The notes beneath the pieces were generated by a model. It was not told where the DNA came from. It saw only the letters and a program-made list of their open reading frames with translations, and ran no database searches. Source: Myxococcales bacterium (GTDB lineage Bacteria; Myxococcota_A; Polyangia; Polyangiales; Polyangiaceae). Taken from it: a stretch of DNA of 64,000 nt. Every line of letters starts with the position of its first letter. Positions within the stretch are counted from its first letter, which is position 1. The stretch spans positions 1,116,001 through 1,180,000 of the forward strand of contig JADJCA010000002.1 of the NCBI GenBank assembly GCA_016703425.1. The letters are read 5' to 3'. Made by a program: the position numbers and the translations under genes. This document shows positions 34,354 through 42,784 of the stretch, in pieces.

Positions 34354-35645
34354 CCTGCGCCTCCCTCTCGAACGGCGGCTGAATCGGGTGCTGCGTCTCC
34401 GGACGTGGGCTCGGGCAACGCCATCACGACGTCGACCGTCTCCTCCGCGCCGCCCGTGAGCACGAGGTCGCGACGCACCTCGGGCGCGTCGGGATGGCGC
34501 AAGATGAGAGCGTGCGGCCCCGCGGCGAGCTCAAGCGGCCGCGCGAAAGGTGTAGTCTCCACGTGTTTGCCGTCGACCCAAACCTCGGCCCACGGCTCCG
34601 CCAAGACGCGGAGCCGCGCCACCTCGACCGTCGCGCGTTTCGGCCCGTCGACGGTGCGAAGGCGAGCGGCGGCGCGAACCGCGAGGCCGACCGCGGAGAC
34701 CAAGACGAGGAGCGCGGCGACGACGACCGCGACGACATAGCGGCGCGTCCCGGGCCCAGTGCGCGACGAGGACGGCGACGGCCCCGACGGCAACGCCTTC
34801 GGTGGCTCCGACAAAAACGCGGCAAGAACGACCTCCGGCGCCCTCGTGCTCCGTGCGCGCAGCGAAGCCGCGAGCTCCGACGCGGACGGGCGCTCCGCGG
34901 CCGACGGCGCCAGGCAACGCGCCACCTGCTCCGCGAGGCCAGCGTCGACGTGGGTGACTTTGTCCGCGAGCGGCGGCGCGACGGCGAGCTTCGCGCGCGC
35001 GCCAAAGGGCCGCTCGCCGCTGGCGAGCTCGAAGAGCACGACGCCGAGGGAAAAAACGTCGGCGCGACCGTCGACCTCGGCGCCGAGGATTTCCTCCGGT
35101 GCCAGGTACGCCGGCGTTCCAAAGGCGAGCTCGCCGTCGGACCGAGAGGCGCGCGGCCGTGCCCCGCCGGCTTCCGGGAGCGCCGGCGTCGATGCGCCAA
35201 AGTCAAAGAGCTTGAGTTGACCGCTCTTGGTCACGAGGACGTTCGACGGCTTGACGTCGCGATGCACGAAGCCGCGCTCGTGCACGTGAGCGAGCGCGTC
35301 GGCGAGGACGGCGCCGACGGCGATGGCGACCTCGCTCGTGACCTTGCCGCCGGCCCGCGAGAGGAGCGCGTCGAGGCGCGTTCCATCGAGGTACTCCAGC
35401 ACGAGCGCCAGCGACTGCTCGGTCTTCACGAGCTCGTAGAGGGTGACGACGGCGGGATGCTGCAGCGCGCTGAGCGTCACTCCCTCGTTCTCGAGGGCCC
35501 GCGAAAAGGCCGAGCCCGCCTGCACGACGTCGCGCAGGCGCTTGATCACCGCGAGGCGCGGCAACGCGTCGTGTTCGGCGAGCTCGACGACGGTGGCGAC
35601 GCCGAGGTCGAGCTGGCGAACGATGCGGTAGGGTCCGACCCGCAT
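34350..35645 (-). CDS. Ser/Thr protein kinase with TM helix and PEGA domain
   Basis: 431 aa from the ATG giving MRVGPYRIVRQLDLG; the longer frame upstream overlaps gpmI and is not coding. The Gly loop is atypical (LDLGVATVVELAEH). The Lys (AVIKRL), HRDVKPSN, FDFGAST and FGTPAYLAPEEI motifs are intact. A disordered Ser/Pro spacer, one membrane helix (YVVAVVVAALLVLVSAVGLA) and an outer PEGA-type domain follow (LAEPWAEVWVDGKHVETTPF, AAGPHALILRHPD). PEGA modules are found on surface and sensor proteins. It starts 14 bp after gpmI and overlaps the LysM gene by four bases, so it belongs to the operon. Confidence 0.92.
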   Translation of the reverse strand: MRVGPYRIVRQLDLGVATVVELAEHDALPRLAVIKRLRDVVQAGSAFSRALENEGVTLSALQHPAVVTLYELVKTEQSLALVLEYLDGTRLDALLSRAGGKVTSEVAIAVGAVLADALAHVHERGFVHRDVKPSNVLVTKSGQLKLFDFGASTPALPEAGGARPRASRSDGELAFGTPAYLAPEEILGAEVDGRADVFSLGVVLFELASGERPFGARAKLAVAPPLADKVTHVDAGLAEQVARCLAPSAAERPSASELAASLRARSTRAPEVVLAAFLSEPPKALPSGPSPSSSRTGPGTRRYVVAVVVAALLVLVSAVGLAVRAAARLRTVDGPKRATVEVARLRVLAEPWAEVWVDGKHVETTPFARPLELAAGPHALILRHPDAPEVRRDLVLTGGAEETVDVVMALPEPTSGDAAPDSAAVREGGAG

Positions 35646-35659
35646 GGTGGCGGCCGCGA

Positions 35660-37198
35660 TCAGCGTCGCTCCAGGAGATTGCGCCCCGTCATCGAGGGCG
35701 GCACCGGGAGGCCCATCAAGGTGAGAATCGTCGGGGCCACGTCGCAAATGCGACCACCGGCCCTGACGGATGCCTTCGTGTCGGCGTCGTTCATGTAGAG
35801 GAGCGGGACGGGATTGAGTGTGTGGGCCGTGTGCGGCTGGCCCGTGGCCGGGTCCTTCATGAGCTCGCAGTTGCCGTGGTCGGCGGTCAGAAAGAGGACC
35901 CCGCCGCGCGCACGAACGGCGTCGGCGAGCGCGCCCACGCCGATGTCGACGGCCTCGACGGCCTCGATGGCAGCGCCCAGGTCGCCGGTGTGACCGACCA
36001 TGTCGGGGTTCGCGAAGTTGACCAAGATGAAGTCGAAGCGGCCCGAGTCGACGGCGGCGACCACCGCCTCGGTCACGGCGCGCGCGCTCATCTCGGGCTT
36101 TTTGTCGTAGGTGTCGACGTCTTTCGGCGACGGTAACATCTTGCGCTCTTCGCCCGCAAAGGGCTCCTCGCGACCGCCGTTGAAGAAGTAGGTGACGTGG
36201 GCGTACTTCTCGGTTTCGGCGCAGCGGAACTGCGTCATGCCGTGCGCCGCGAGGACCTCGGGGAAGATGTCGGGATACGTCTCCTTTGGGAACGCGACGG
36301 GCAACGCGAGGCGCGTGTCGTAGGTGGTCATGCACGCGTAGATGGCCAGCGGAGGGATGTTGCCGACCCGCTCGAACTCGGCGAACGAGGGGGACGCCAG
36401 CGCGGCGGAGAGCTCCCGCGCGCGATCGGGGCGAAAGTTCGTGTGCAAGCCGGCGTCGCCGGGCTTCACGCCGCCGTAGCCGTCCACCACGAAGGGCTCG
36501 ACGAACTCATCGGTCTTTTGGGCATCAAACGACGCGAGGACGCCGGCGCGTGCGGTGGCGAAGCGGGGCCCCTTGGCTTCAACGATGGCGCGGTACGCCC
36601 GTTCGACGCGCTCCCACCGGTTGTCGCGATCCATGGCGTAGTAGCGCCCCGAGACGGTGCCGATGCGACTGCCAGGCATGCTCGCGAGCTTCTCTTCCAG
36701 CGCCGCGAGGTAGGTCACCGCGGTGCCCGGCATCACGTCGCGCCCGTCGAGGAATGCGTGCACAACACATACGATGCCGCGGGCCCTCGCTTCCTCGAGA
36801 AGCGCGAGCATGTGCACGAGTGAGCTGTGGACTCCGCCGTCGGAGACGAGGCCGAAGAGGTGAAGCCGCGCACCCTTCGCGGCGTCCATCACGCGGGCGA
36901 TGACCGCGTTTTTTCCGAGCGACCCGTCGGCCACGGCGACGTCGATGCGCGAGATGTCCATCATCGCGATGCGGCCCGCGCCAAAGTTCATGTGGCCCAC
37001 TTCGCTGTTACCCATCTGCCCGACGGGCAGGCCTACGTCGGGGCCGCTCGTGCCGATGAGGCCATGCGGATAGCCCGCGAAGAGCGCGTCCATCCGCGGG
37101 CTCTTGGCCATGCGTACGGCGTTGTCGTCACGTTCGGCGCGCTCGCCGAAGCCATCGAGAATGCAGAGAACGACGGGGCGAGGACGTGCCGAGCTCAT
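35660..37198 (-). CDS. gpmI: 2,3-bisphosphoglycerate-independent phosphoglycerate mutase
   Basis: 512 aa, the standard length. It interconverts 3- and 2-phosphoglycerate in glycolysis, using two Mn ions. Visible signatures: VVLCILDGFGERAERDDNAV, the catalytic Ser in LPVGQMGNSEVGHMNFGAGR, SDGGVHSS, DGRDVMPGTA, NFRPDRAREL, FNGGREEPF, NFANPDMVGHTGD and LTADHGNCELM (metal ligands). The protein ends in SMTGRNLLERR, as usual. It lies 12 bp after mutM and 14 bp before a kinase gene in one run. This pairing of a core glycolytic gene with signalling genes is unusual. Expression is presumably from a promoter near 38240. Confidence 0.97.
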   Translation of the reverse strand: MSSARPRPVVLCILDGFGERAERDDNAVRMAKSPRMDALFAGYPHGLIGTSGPDVGLPVGQMGNSEVGHMNFGAGRIAMMDISRIDVAVADGSLGKNAVIARVMDAAKGARLHLFGLVSDGGVHSSLVHMLALLEEARARGIVCVVHAFLDGRDVMPGTAVTYLAALEEKLASMPGSRIGTVSGRYYAMDRDNRWERVERAYRAIVEAKGPRFATARAGVLASFDAQKTDEFVEPFVVDGYGGVKPGDAGLHTNFRPDRARELSAALASPSFAEFERVGNIPPLAIYACMTTYDTRLALPVAFPKETYPDIFPEVLAAHGMTQFRCAETEKYAHVTYFFNGGREEPFAGEERKMLPSPKDVDTYDKKPEMSARAVTEAVVAAVDSGRFDFILVNFANPDMVGHTGDLGAAIEAVEAVDIGVGALADAVRARGGVLFLTADHGNCELMKDPATGQPHTAHTLNPVPLLYMNDADTKASVRAGGRICDVAPTILTLMGLPVPPSMTGRNLLERR

Positions 37199-37210
37199 GG
37201 GAGGGCGAGC

Positions 37211-38218
37211 TTACGTTTTTTTCCGAAGGCGCGCTCGCTCGGGCGTCGCCGCCGGGCCGGCGGGCACCGGCACCGCTGCAGGGGCAGCTGACGCGGCCGG
37301 CTGACGCCGCTCCTCGAGCTCTTCGAGGGTCTTCGGCCAGTCTTTACCGAGGAGCCGCGAGAGCCCCCGATCGGCGAGCAGCTTGCCGCCCGTCTGGCAG
37401 GTGGGGCAGTAGTTCGTCTCGTTGTCGGCGTAACGAATGCGCTGCACCTTCGTGCCGCAGCGCGGGCACGGCGCTCCGTACTTGCCGTGCACCGCCATGC
37501 CGTCCCGGAAGGCCGTGACCTTCTCGGGGAACTTGCGCTTCGACGCTGCGACCTCCCGGCGCAGCGTGTCGGTCCACATCGCGAGCACCCGCGTCGTCGC
37601 GGCGAAGAGCCTCGCCCACGCGTCGTTGCTCAGGTTCTTCGTTTGTTGCACCGGCGAGAGCCCGGCCTCGTGGAGGATCTCGTCGGAGTAGGCGTTGCCG
37701 ACGCCGCTCAAGATCGTGGGATCGGTGAGCGCGCGCTTGAGCGTGTGGTTCTGGCGACTCATGGCGTCGCGAAAGCTCGCCAGTGTGGCGCCGAAGAGCT
37801 CGAGGCCGCCGCGATCGAAGGTGGCGAGCGCCTCCTTTCCGCGGACAACGTGGAGTGAGGCGCGCTTCTTCGTGCTGGCCTCGGTGAGGACGAGCGTGCC
37901 CACCGGAAAGTCGATGGCGAAGAGGCCCACCTTGCCGGGGATCTTTCCCGGTGGCGCACCGGCCTCGCGCTCGAGCCACTGAAAACGTCCTGCGACCATG
38001 AGATGGACGACGAGGAAGAGCTCCGCCTCGAGGGCGAAGACGATGCGCTTGCCCATGCGGCGAACCCGGCAGACGACCTTGCCGACGACCTCGGACACCG
38101 GCGGCACCGCCGTGCGAAGCACGAAGGGGCTAGCGAGACGCACCGCTGCGATCGGCTGATCGACGACCCTCTCGGCGAGGCATTCGACGTAGACGGTGAC
38201 GTCCGGAAGCTCGGGCAC
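37211..38218 (-). CDS. mutM: Formamidopyrimidine-DNA glycosylase (Fpg/Nei family)
   Basis: The GTG at 38218 is chosen because it places Pro2-Glu3 (PELPDVTVY) at the N-terminus, as the enzyme needs free Pro2 as nucleophile; the frame continues upstream without meaning. It excises oxidised purines. The H2TH part has LKRALTDPTILSGVGNAYSDEIL, and the zinc finger at the C-terminus has CPRCG and CPTCQ. After the finger there is an extra tail of about 50 residues, Pro/Ala-rich. The domain order is complete. The first gene of a minus-strand operon, divergent from rnhA with 47 bp between starts. Confidence 0.93.
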   Translation of the reverse strand: MPELPDVTVYVECLAERVVDQPIAAVRLASPFVLRTAVPPVSEVVGKVVCRVRRMGKRIVFALEAELFLVVHLMVAGRFQWLEREAGAPPGKIPGKVGLFAIDFPVGTLVLTEASTKKRASLHVVRGKEALATFDRGGLELFGATLASFRDAMSRQNHTLKRALTDPTILSGVGNAYSDEILHEAGLSPVQQTKNLSNDAWARLFAATTRVLAMWTDTLRREVAASKRKFPEKVTAFRDGMAVHGKYGAPCPRCGTKVQRIRYADNETNYCPTCQTGGKLLADRGLSRLLGKDWPKTLEELEERRQPAASAAPAAVPVPAGPAATPERARLRKKT

Positions 38219-38265
38219 AAGGCATCGTAGAGCGGGAAACGCCTCTTGGGGTACGCTCGCCGCCG

Positions 38266-39009
38266 ATGCCCTGGATCGAAGCGCGCCTTCGTGGCCAAAA
38301 GGTTCTCGCACGAGCGAATCCCGACGGCTCGCTCCACGACGAGGAGGGCCGCGTCGAGATTCGGTACAAGCCCAACGACGGGCGCGCGTATCGTGCCGGC
38401 GTTCGGAACCTGACGATCATCGGCGAAGGCGTGCTCCCGGAAGAGACCTGCGGCCCGGCAGAAGTTCCGGCGCCGAAAGACGACGCCACCTCTGGCCAGA
38501 AAGCTGGCGACGGCGCGACGCAAAAGCCCAAGGCCCCAAAGACGAAGAAGCCGTCGGCGCCGGAGCCGTCAGCGGCGCCTAAGGACGCGTGGATCGCCTA
38601 TACAGACGGCGCGTGCACCGGCAACCCGGGGCCCGCGGGCGCCGGCTTCATCGTCATCGGTCCCGACGGCGGCGCGCCGCGTGAAGGCTTCGAGTGGCTC
38701 GGCGAAGGCACCAACAACGTCGCGGAGTTGACGGCGGTCCTACGTGCCGCTGAAGCGGTTCCGCTCGACGCGCCCGAGGTCGTCATCCACACGGACAGCA
38801 AGTACGCCATCGGCGTCTTGTCTATGGGGTGGAAGGCGAAGGCGAATCAGGCGCTCATCGCGAAGGCGAAGAGCGCCCTCAAGGAGCTCCGCAAGGTGCG
38901 CTTCGTCTACGTGAAGGGACACGCCGGCATTCCATTGAACGAGCGCGCCGACGAGCTGGCACGCGAGGCGATCGTGGTTCGTCGTTCGATGTTGCTCGGT
39001 CGCTCGTAG
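38266..39009 (+). CDS. rnhA: Ribonuclease HI with N-terminal extension
   Basis: 247 aa. The RNase H domain spans about residues 107-240 and cuts RNA in RNA-DNA hybrids. Catalytic residues: Asp114 (YTDGACTGNPGP), Glu154 (NNVAELTAVL), Asp177 (IHTDSKYAIG), His219 (VKGHAGIP) and Asp229 (NERADELA). The first 60 residues (MPWIEARLRGQKVLARANPD, VEIRYKPNDGRAYRAG) form a small domain not found in Escherichia coli RNase HI, followed by a Lys/Pro/Ala linker. The extension may bind nucleic acid as hybrid-binding domains do, but it is not that family by eye. Confidence 0.93.
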   Translation: MPWIEARLRGQKVLARANPDGSLHDEEGRVEIRYKPNDGRAYRAGVRNLTIIGEGVLPEETCGPAEVPAPKDDATSGQKAGDGATQKPKAPKTKKPSAPEPSAAPKDAWIAYTDGACTGNPGPAGAGFIVIGPDGGAPREGFEWLGEGTNNVAELTAVLRAAEAVPLDAPEVVIHTDSKYAIGVLSMGWKAKANQALIAKAKSALKELRKVRFVYVKGHAGIPLNERADELAREAIVVRRSMLLGRS

Positions 39010-39055
39010 CGATCGAACTGCGCCGTCCAGCGAACTTTGGTAGTCCTGCCAGGCG

Positions 39056-40138
39056 ATGCTCGACCTACTCTCAGCCGAGTCCGCAAACCTCTGGGACGGC
39101 CCCGTGACGGTCGGCATCGTGGTGGTCGTTCACTTGCTGCTGCCGCTCTGGACCGCCGCATCGGCCATGCGGCGCGCCGCGCGGGCCAAGCGTGAGATGG
39201 CCGAAGCAGCTGCCCAGTTCTTCCCCGGGGCGTCGCTCGTGCCGGGCCCTCGGGCGGTGGTGCACGGCAAGGTTGAGTACGCGCCCGGCGAGAGCGCGGC
39301 GCTTCGCGTCGAGATCGAACAGGCGGGAACGGAGGAGGAGACCAAGAACGGTTGGTATCACCGCTGGAACGAGGTGAGTCGTCTCAGCTTCCCGCACCCC
39401 TTTTACGTGCACGACGTGCGCGGCACGCGCGTGCGCGTCGAGCCGGATACGCGAACGCTCCTCCTCGACAAACTCGACCGCGTGATGCCGAGCGGTGACA
39501 AGCGCCGCACGCGCATCGCTGAGCTCTTGCCCGGCGAAGAGGTCTTCGTGGTCGGCGAGCTCGCGGTAGACGCCGCGGGGACCGCGTACCGGAGCGCCAC
39601 CGAGCCGACGATGCGGCCGCCAACGAGGGGTCCGATGGTGGTCGCCTCGGAGCCGCTCGAGGAGCGGTTTCGCCGCAGGCACGCCGACGCCAAGAAGGCC
39701 GCCCGCGGCCTCGTGGCGCTCCTGGCCTGTTTGATGCTGGTCGACCTCGGCTTCTACGTCCGGGTTGCGTTGGCTCGCCCCGCCGTCGCCGAGGTAACGG
39801 GGGCGCGGCTCGTGCGCGGCAAGAACGTTCGAACGAAGTGCGCACTCGATTTGGTGACTGAGAGCGGAGTCACCTTCCAAGACACCTCCTCGGCGGGCGT
39901 GTGCGCCCAGCTTCATCCCGGCGACACCTTCAGCCCAGGGCGACGCGTGCCGATCCTCGATCCTGGTCTCGGGGGCTGGTTCGCTCAAGTCGGGACGCGG
40001 CCGGGGCTCCACTTCGCTGCGTTCTGGACCGCCAGCGTGCTCGCCGTGGTGGGCCTGTTCGTCTACGGACTTCGCGAGCGGCCCTGGTACGAGGGGTCCG
40101 TCATCGACCTCGGCAAAGGCCGCTTGCCGACGCTGTGA
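39056..40138 (+). CDS. Membrane protein with GIDE-type domain
   Basis: 360 aa. An N-terminal membrane helix (VGIVVVVHLLLPLWTAASAM) is followed by a soluble region with AVVHGKVEYAPGESAALRVE, then FPHPFYVHDVRGTRVRVEPD. These resemble the GIDE domain of the mitochondrial E3 ligase MULAN and its bacterial relatives. There is no RING finger. Two further membrane helices lie near residues 220-240 (GLVALLACLMLVDLGFYVRV) and 325-345 (FAAFWTASVLAVVGLFVYGL). The function of bacterial GIDE proteins is unknown. Codon use and neighbours look native. Confidence 0.72.
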   Translation: MLDLLSAESANLWDGPVTVGIVVVVHLLLPLWTAASAMRRAARAKREMAEAAAQFFPGASLVPGPRAVVHGKVEYAPGESAALRVEIEQAGTEEETKNGWYHRWNEVSRLSFPHPFYVHDVRGTRVRVEPDTRTLLLDKLDRVMPSGDKRRTRIAELLPGEEVFVVGELAVDAAGTAYRSATEPTMRPPTRGPMVVASEPLEERFRRRHADAKKAARGLVALLACLMLVDLGFYVRVALARPAVAEVTGARLVRGKNVRTKCALDLVTESGVTFQDTSSAGVCAQLHPGDTFSPGRRVPILDPGLGGWFAQVGTRPGLHFAAFWTASVLAVVGLFVYGLRERPWYEGSVIDLGKGRLPTL

Positions 40139-40172
40139 CCTCGACGCTGACCTCGACGCTGTGACCTCGACG
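40137..40172. repeat. Three copies of GACCTCGACG
   Basis: Copies at 40137-40146, 40149-40158 and 40163-40172 begin at the stop codon of the GIDE protein and run into the gap before the dehydrogenase gene. Probably slippage of a duplicated gene end. Confidence 0.55.
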
Positions 40173-40233
40173 GCGCGCGGCATCGAACGCGCGGCGTCGC
40201 TAGAAGGTCCCGCTTGCGTTACCGTGAGCCTCG

Positions 40234-41031
40234 ATGTCGTCGATTTTTCGTCCCGGGCTCTTCGCGGATCAGGTGGCCATCGTCTCGGGCGGCGGCAGCG
40301 GTATCGGGCTCGCCATCGCGCGGTCGCTCGGGACCTTGGGCGCGAAGGTCGCCATTTGCGGTCGCAAGCCGGAGCGCCTCGAAGCGGGCAAGAAGGCTCT
40401 CGAGGAAGCCGGGGTCACGGTCTTCGCGGCAACCTGCGACATCCGCGAGATCACCCAGGTGGAGTCCTTCGTCGACGCCGCCGGCGCGGCCCTCGGCCCC
40501 GCGAGCATCCTCGTGAACAACGCCGGCGGGCAGTTTCCGATCTACGCCGAGGATTGCACCGCCAAGGGCTTCGAGGCCGTGGTGCGCAACAACTTGAGCG
40601 GCACGTTCTTCGTCACGCAGACGGTGGCGAAGAAGCACATGTTCGCCAAGAAGAAGGGCAGCATCGTCAACATCACCGCCAACGTCGCACGCGGCTTTCC
40701 CGGCATGGTCCACACGGGCGCCGCTCGCGCCGGCGTCGAGAACATGACGAAGACCTTGGCCATCGAGTGGGCGAGCCGCGGCCTTCGCATCAACTGCGTC
40801 GCGCCCGGCATCATCAAGTCGACGGGCACCGACCAATACCCGCCGGAGCTCGTGGAGATGAGCCGCCAGCGAACGCCCATGAAGCGCTTCGGCACGCCCG
40901 ATGAGGTCGCCGACCTCGTGACGTTCCTCGCCAGCGATGCGGCCGCCTACGTCACCGGCGAGGTCTGGTACATCGACGGGGGCGCTCACCTGTGGGGCGA
41001 CACGTGGGCGATCGCGGAACCAACGAGCTGA
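40234..41031 (+). CDS. Short-chain dehydrogenase, PECR/2,4-dienoyl-CoA-reductase-like
   Basis: 265 aa. The NAD(P) motif is AIVSGGGSGIGLAIARSLG, with LVNNAGGQFP and RINCVAPGIIKSTGT in their usual places, and the end VTGEVWYIDGGAHLWGDTW. At the position of the canonical YxxxK it reads MVHTGAARAGVENMTKTLAIEW. This is the pattern of peroxisomal trans-2-enoyl-CoA reductase and dienoyl-CoA reductases, which use other residues. I infer reduction of an unsaturated acyl-CoA with NADPH. It stands alone in the direction of the genes on either side. Substrate length is not predictable. Confidence 0.88.
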   Translation: MSSIFRPGLFADQVAIVSGGGSGIGLAIARSLGTLGAKVAICGRKPERLEAGKKALEEAGVTVFAATCDIREITQVESFVDAAGAALGPASILVNNAGGQFPIYAEDCTAKGFEAVVRNNLSGTFFVTQTVAKKHMFAKKKGSIVNITANVARGFPGMVHTGAARAGVENMTKTLAIEWASRGLRINCVAPGIIKSTGTDQYPPELVEMSRQRTPMKRFGTPDEVADLVTFLASDAAAYVTGEVWYIDGGAHLWGDTWAIAEPTS

Positions 41032-41050
41032 CGCCGGCGAAGGGTTAGCT

Positions 41051-41926
41051 GTGCCTTCAAGAACGTCAGGCCCGCTCTTCTTCGTGCTCTTCGCGAGCAC
41101 GCTGGCGTCGTGCATGTTCTTCCGTTCGCTGGGCGAGCTCTCCCAAGATGCGCGCGACGGTCGCGCCGACGCCGACGGTCGCGCCGACGCCGACAGCCGC
41201 GCCGACGCGGAAGCCGACGCGCCGCCTGTCGACGGTGGCGCCGATGCGCCGCTCGCCATCGATTCTGCCGGCAGCGACGCGCACCGGCCGAGCCCCTGTG
41301 GCATCGCCCACACGCTTTGCTCCGACTTCGACGTAGGCGACATCCTCGCCGGCGGTTGGGCCAGCGTCGACCATCACCCGACCATCGGCTCGATCGAGCT
41401 CGTGACCGCTAACTTCGCGTCGCCTCCGCGTGCCCTTCGCGCCGTGCACCCGCGCCGCGCGGCGGCCGCTGGCGACGTGCGAAACGTCATCGATCAGACC
41501 TGGTCTGGCGTTTTCACGCGGGCGCGCATGGAGCTGGATGTCTACGTAACCGCGCGACCGACGGACGCGGGGAGCTTCGGCGTGGGGCTGGTGCTCATCC
41601 TGTTTCGTTCCGACTCAGGAGACACGGGAACCGTGCTGTCGATCTCGGAAGCAGTCCCGTATCTTTCGGTCGAGAGCACCGGAGCCCGCGAGTACTTCGA
41701 TGTCCCGCCTTTGCCTGATGGCCGCTGGGCTCACGTGTCGCTCGACTTCAGCCGGGGCGGCTCGCTCTCTTACACGCTCGACGGCCAGACGGGCTCGCGG
41801 TCCTTCGCGCCGGTGACGATGGCCGCGAATCCGCGGGTCTCGATTTCGATTGGCCTCCACAGTTTCAGCGGCGACGCGCCGCCGGTGGCCGTCGACCTCG
41901 ACAACGTGACCGTCGACCTCGAATGA
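41051..41926 (+). CDS. Lipoprotein with LamG-like jelly-roll domain
   Basis: The GTG at 41051 gives VPSRTSGPLFFVLFASTLASC, a lipoprotein signal; the longer open frame overlaps the dehydrogenase gene. A linker of Asp/Ala/Arg with the repeat GRADAD is followed by a domain of about 200 residues with LCSDFDVGDILAGGWASV, RARMELDVYVTARPTDAGS, FDVPPLPDGRWAHVSLDF and SLSYTLDGQTG. That is the layout of concanavalin-like (LamG) jelly rolls that bind sugars or matrix. Probably surface-exposed. About 291 aa. Confidence 0.75.
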   Translation: MPSRTSGPLFFVLFASTLASCMFFRSLGELSQDARDGRADADGRADADSRADAEADAPPVDGGADAPLAIDSAGSDAHRPSPCGIAHTLCSDFDVGDILAGGWASVDHHPTIGSIELVTANFASPPRALRAVHPRRAAAAGDVRNVIDQTWSGVFTRARMELDVYVTARPTDAGSFGVGLVLILFRSDSGDTGTVLSISEAVPYLSVESTGAREYFDVPPLPDGRWAHVSLDFSRGGSLSYTLDGQTGSRSFAPVTMAANPRVSISIGLHSFSGDAPPVAVDLDNVTVDLE

Positions 41927-41930
41927 GCGA

Positions 41931-42587
41931 TCAGTCTTCGTCGGGTTGCGTGAGCTTGTACACCTTGAACACCTGCTTGCCGGGATTGGCTGAGCTTCCG
42001 CTTTGGTCCGGTCCGGCCCGCTCCCAACTCGCCTCGAGCGTCGTGAACCCTTGCTCGCGGGCCCACGCTTTCGTGGCGCGGATCACTTCAACCATGTCGC
42101 GCGCGCCTTCTTTGCCTAGCCCCACCTTCGCTCCCGAACGATCGTAGAGGGAGACTTCGCCAACGCGGAGGGTGCCCCCACTTACGGAAACGTCGTTCGC
42201 GCTCACATCGAAGACGCGGTCACGGACCGCGATCTCGCCGGTGATCCAACGCTTGTCGGTGTTCGGATTGTGCTTCAGGGCGAGGTCCGCTCGAGCCTCG
42301 AGCGGGCGCTGCCTGCCAATGCGAGGCCGCGCGGGCATGGCAGCACGGGGCGTGGCTCTTGCGCCCTTGCCAATGCGGCCCGGAAGCCGCTCCCATACGG
42401 AGAGCTGACGGTCGATGTCCTCGGCCGCGCGCTGGGCCGCCGAGGACCTAACTTCTCCGCTCCACGGAGAGAGCCCCTGGGTCGGGGCGTTCGGCGCCGG
42501 AGAAGCGGGGGCGGGGCAACACGTCGAGCAGGCGGGCTCCGGGAAGACCCGGTCGGCGACGGTGCGCATCCACGGCGGCTTGTCCAT
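41931..42587 (-). CDS. Unidentified protein with Cys-rich head and toxin-like tail
   Basis: 218 aa from ATG 42587. There is no signal peptide. The head has ACSTCC within a Pro/Ala-rich stretch, then a basic linker (RARPRIGRQRPLEARADL). The C-terminal 115 residues form a compact domain, ITGEIAVRDRVFDVSANDVS, EVSLYDRSGAKVGLGKEG, then VIRATKAWAREQGFTTLEAS and ending with ANPGKQVFKVYKLTQPDED. A disordered, basic N-terminal part followed by a small C-terminal domain is how secreted polymorphic-toxin tails look, but no toxin family is recognised and no immunity gene lies next to it. Function unknown. Convergent with the LamG lipoprotein, 4 bp apart. Confidence 0.6.
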   Translation of the reverse strand: MDKPPWMRTVADRVFPEPACSTCCPAPASPAPNAPTQGLSPWSGEVRSSAAQRAAEDIDRQLSVWERLPGRIGKGARATPRAAMPARPRIGRQRPLEARADLALKHNPNTDKRWITGEIAVRDRVFDVSANDVSVSGGTLRVGEVSLYDRSGAKVGLGKEGARDMVEVIRATKAWAREQGFTTLEASWERAGPDQSGSSANPGKQVFKVYKLTQPDED

Positions 42588-42784
42588 GTGTTGAGACAAG
42601 CAACGACTGGTCCCGCACGGACCTTCCGAGTTTGCTGCGCGCGCCCCGCTTTCGACCGGCAACGGCTTGTGAGTTGGCGCAGGGGCGGAGCTTTGGCCCC
42701 AAAAGATGGCGCGAGCGCATTCGCCAGATTTGGTGACGACTGGCGTCAGCGCACGTCGAAAATTCGTGCCACCATTGGAGCATC

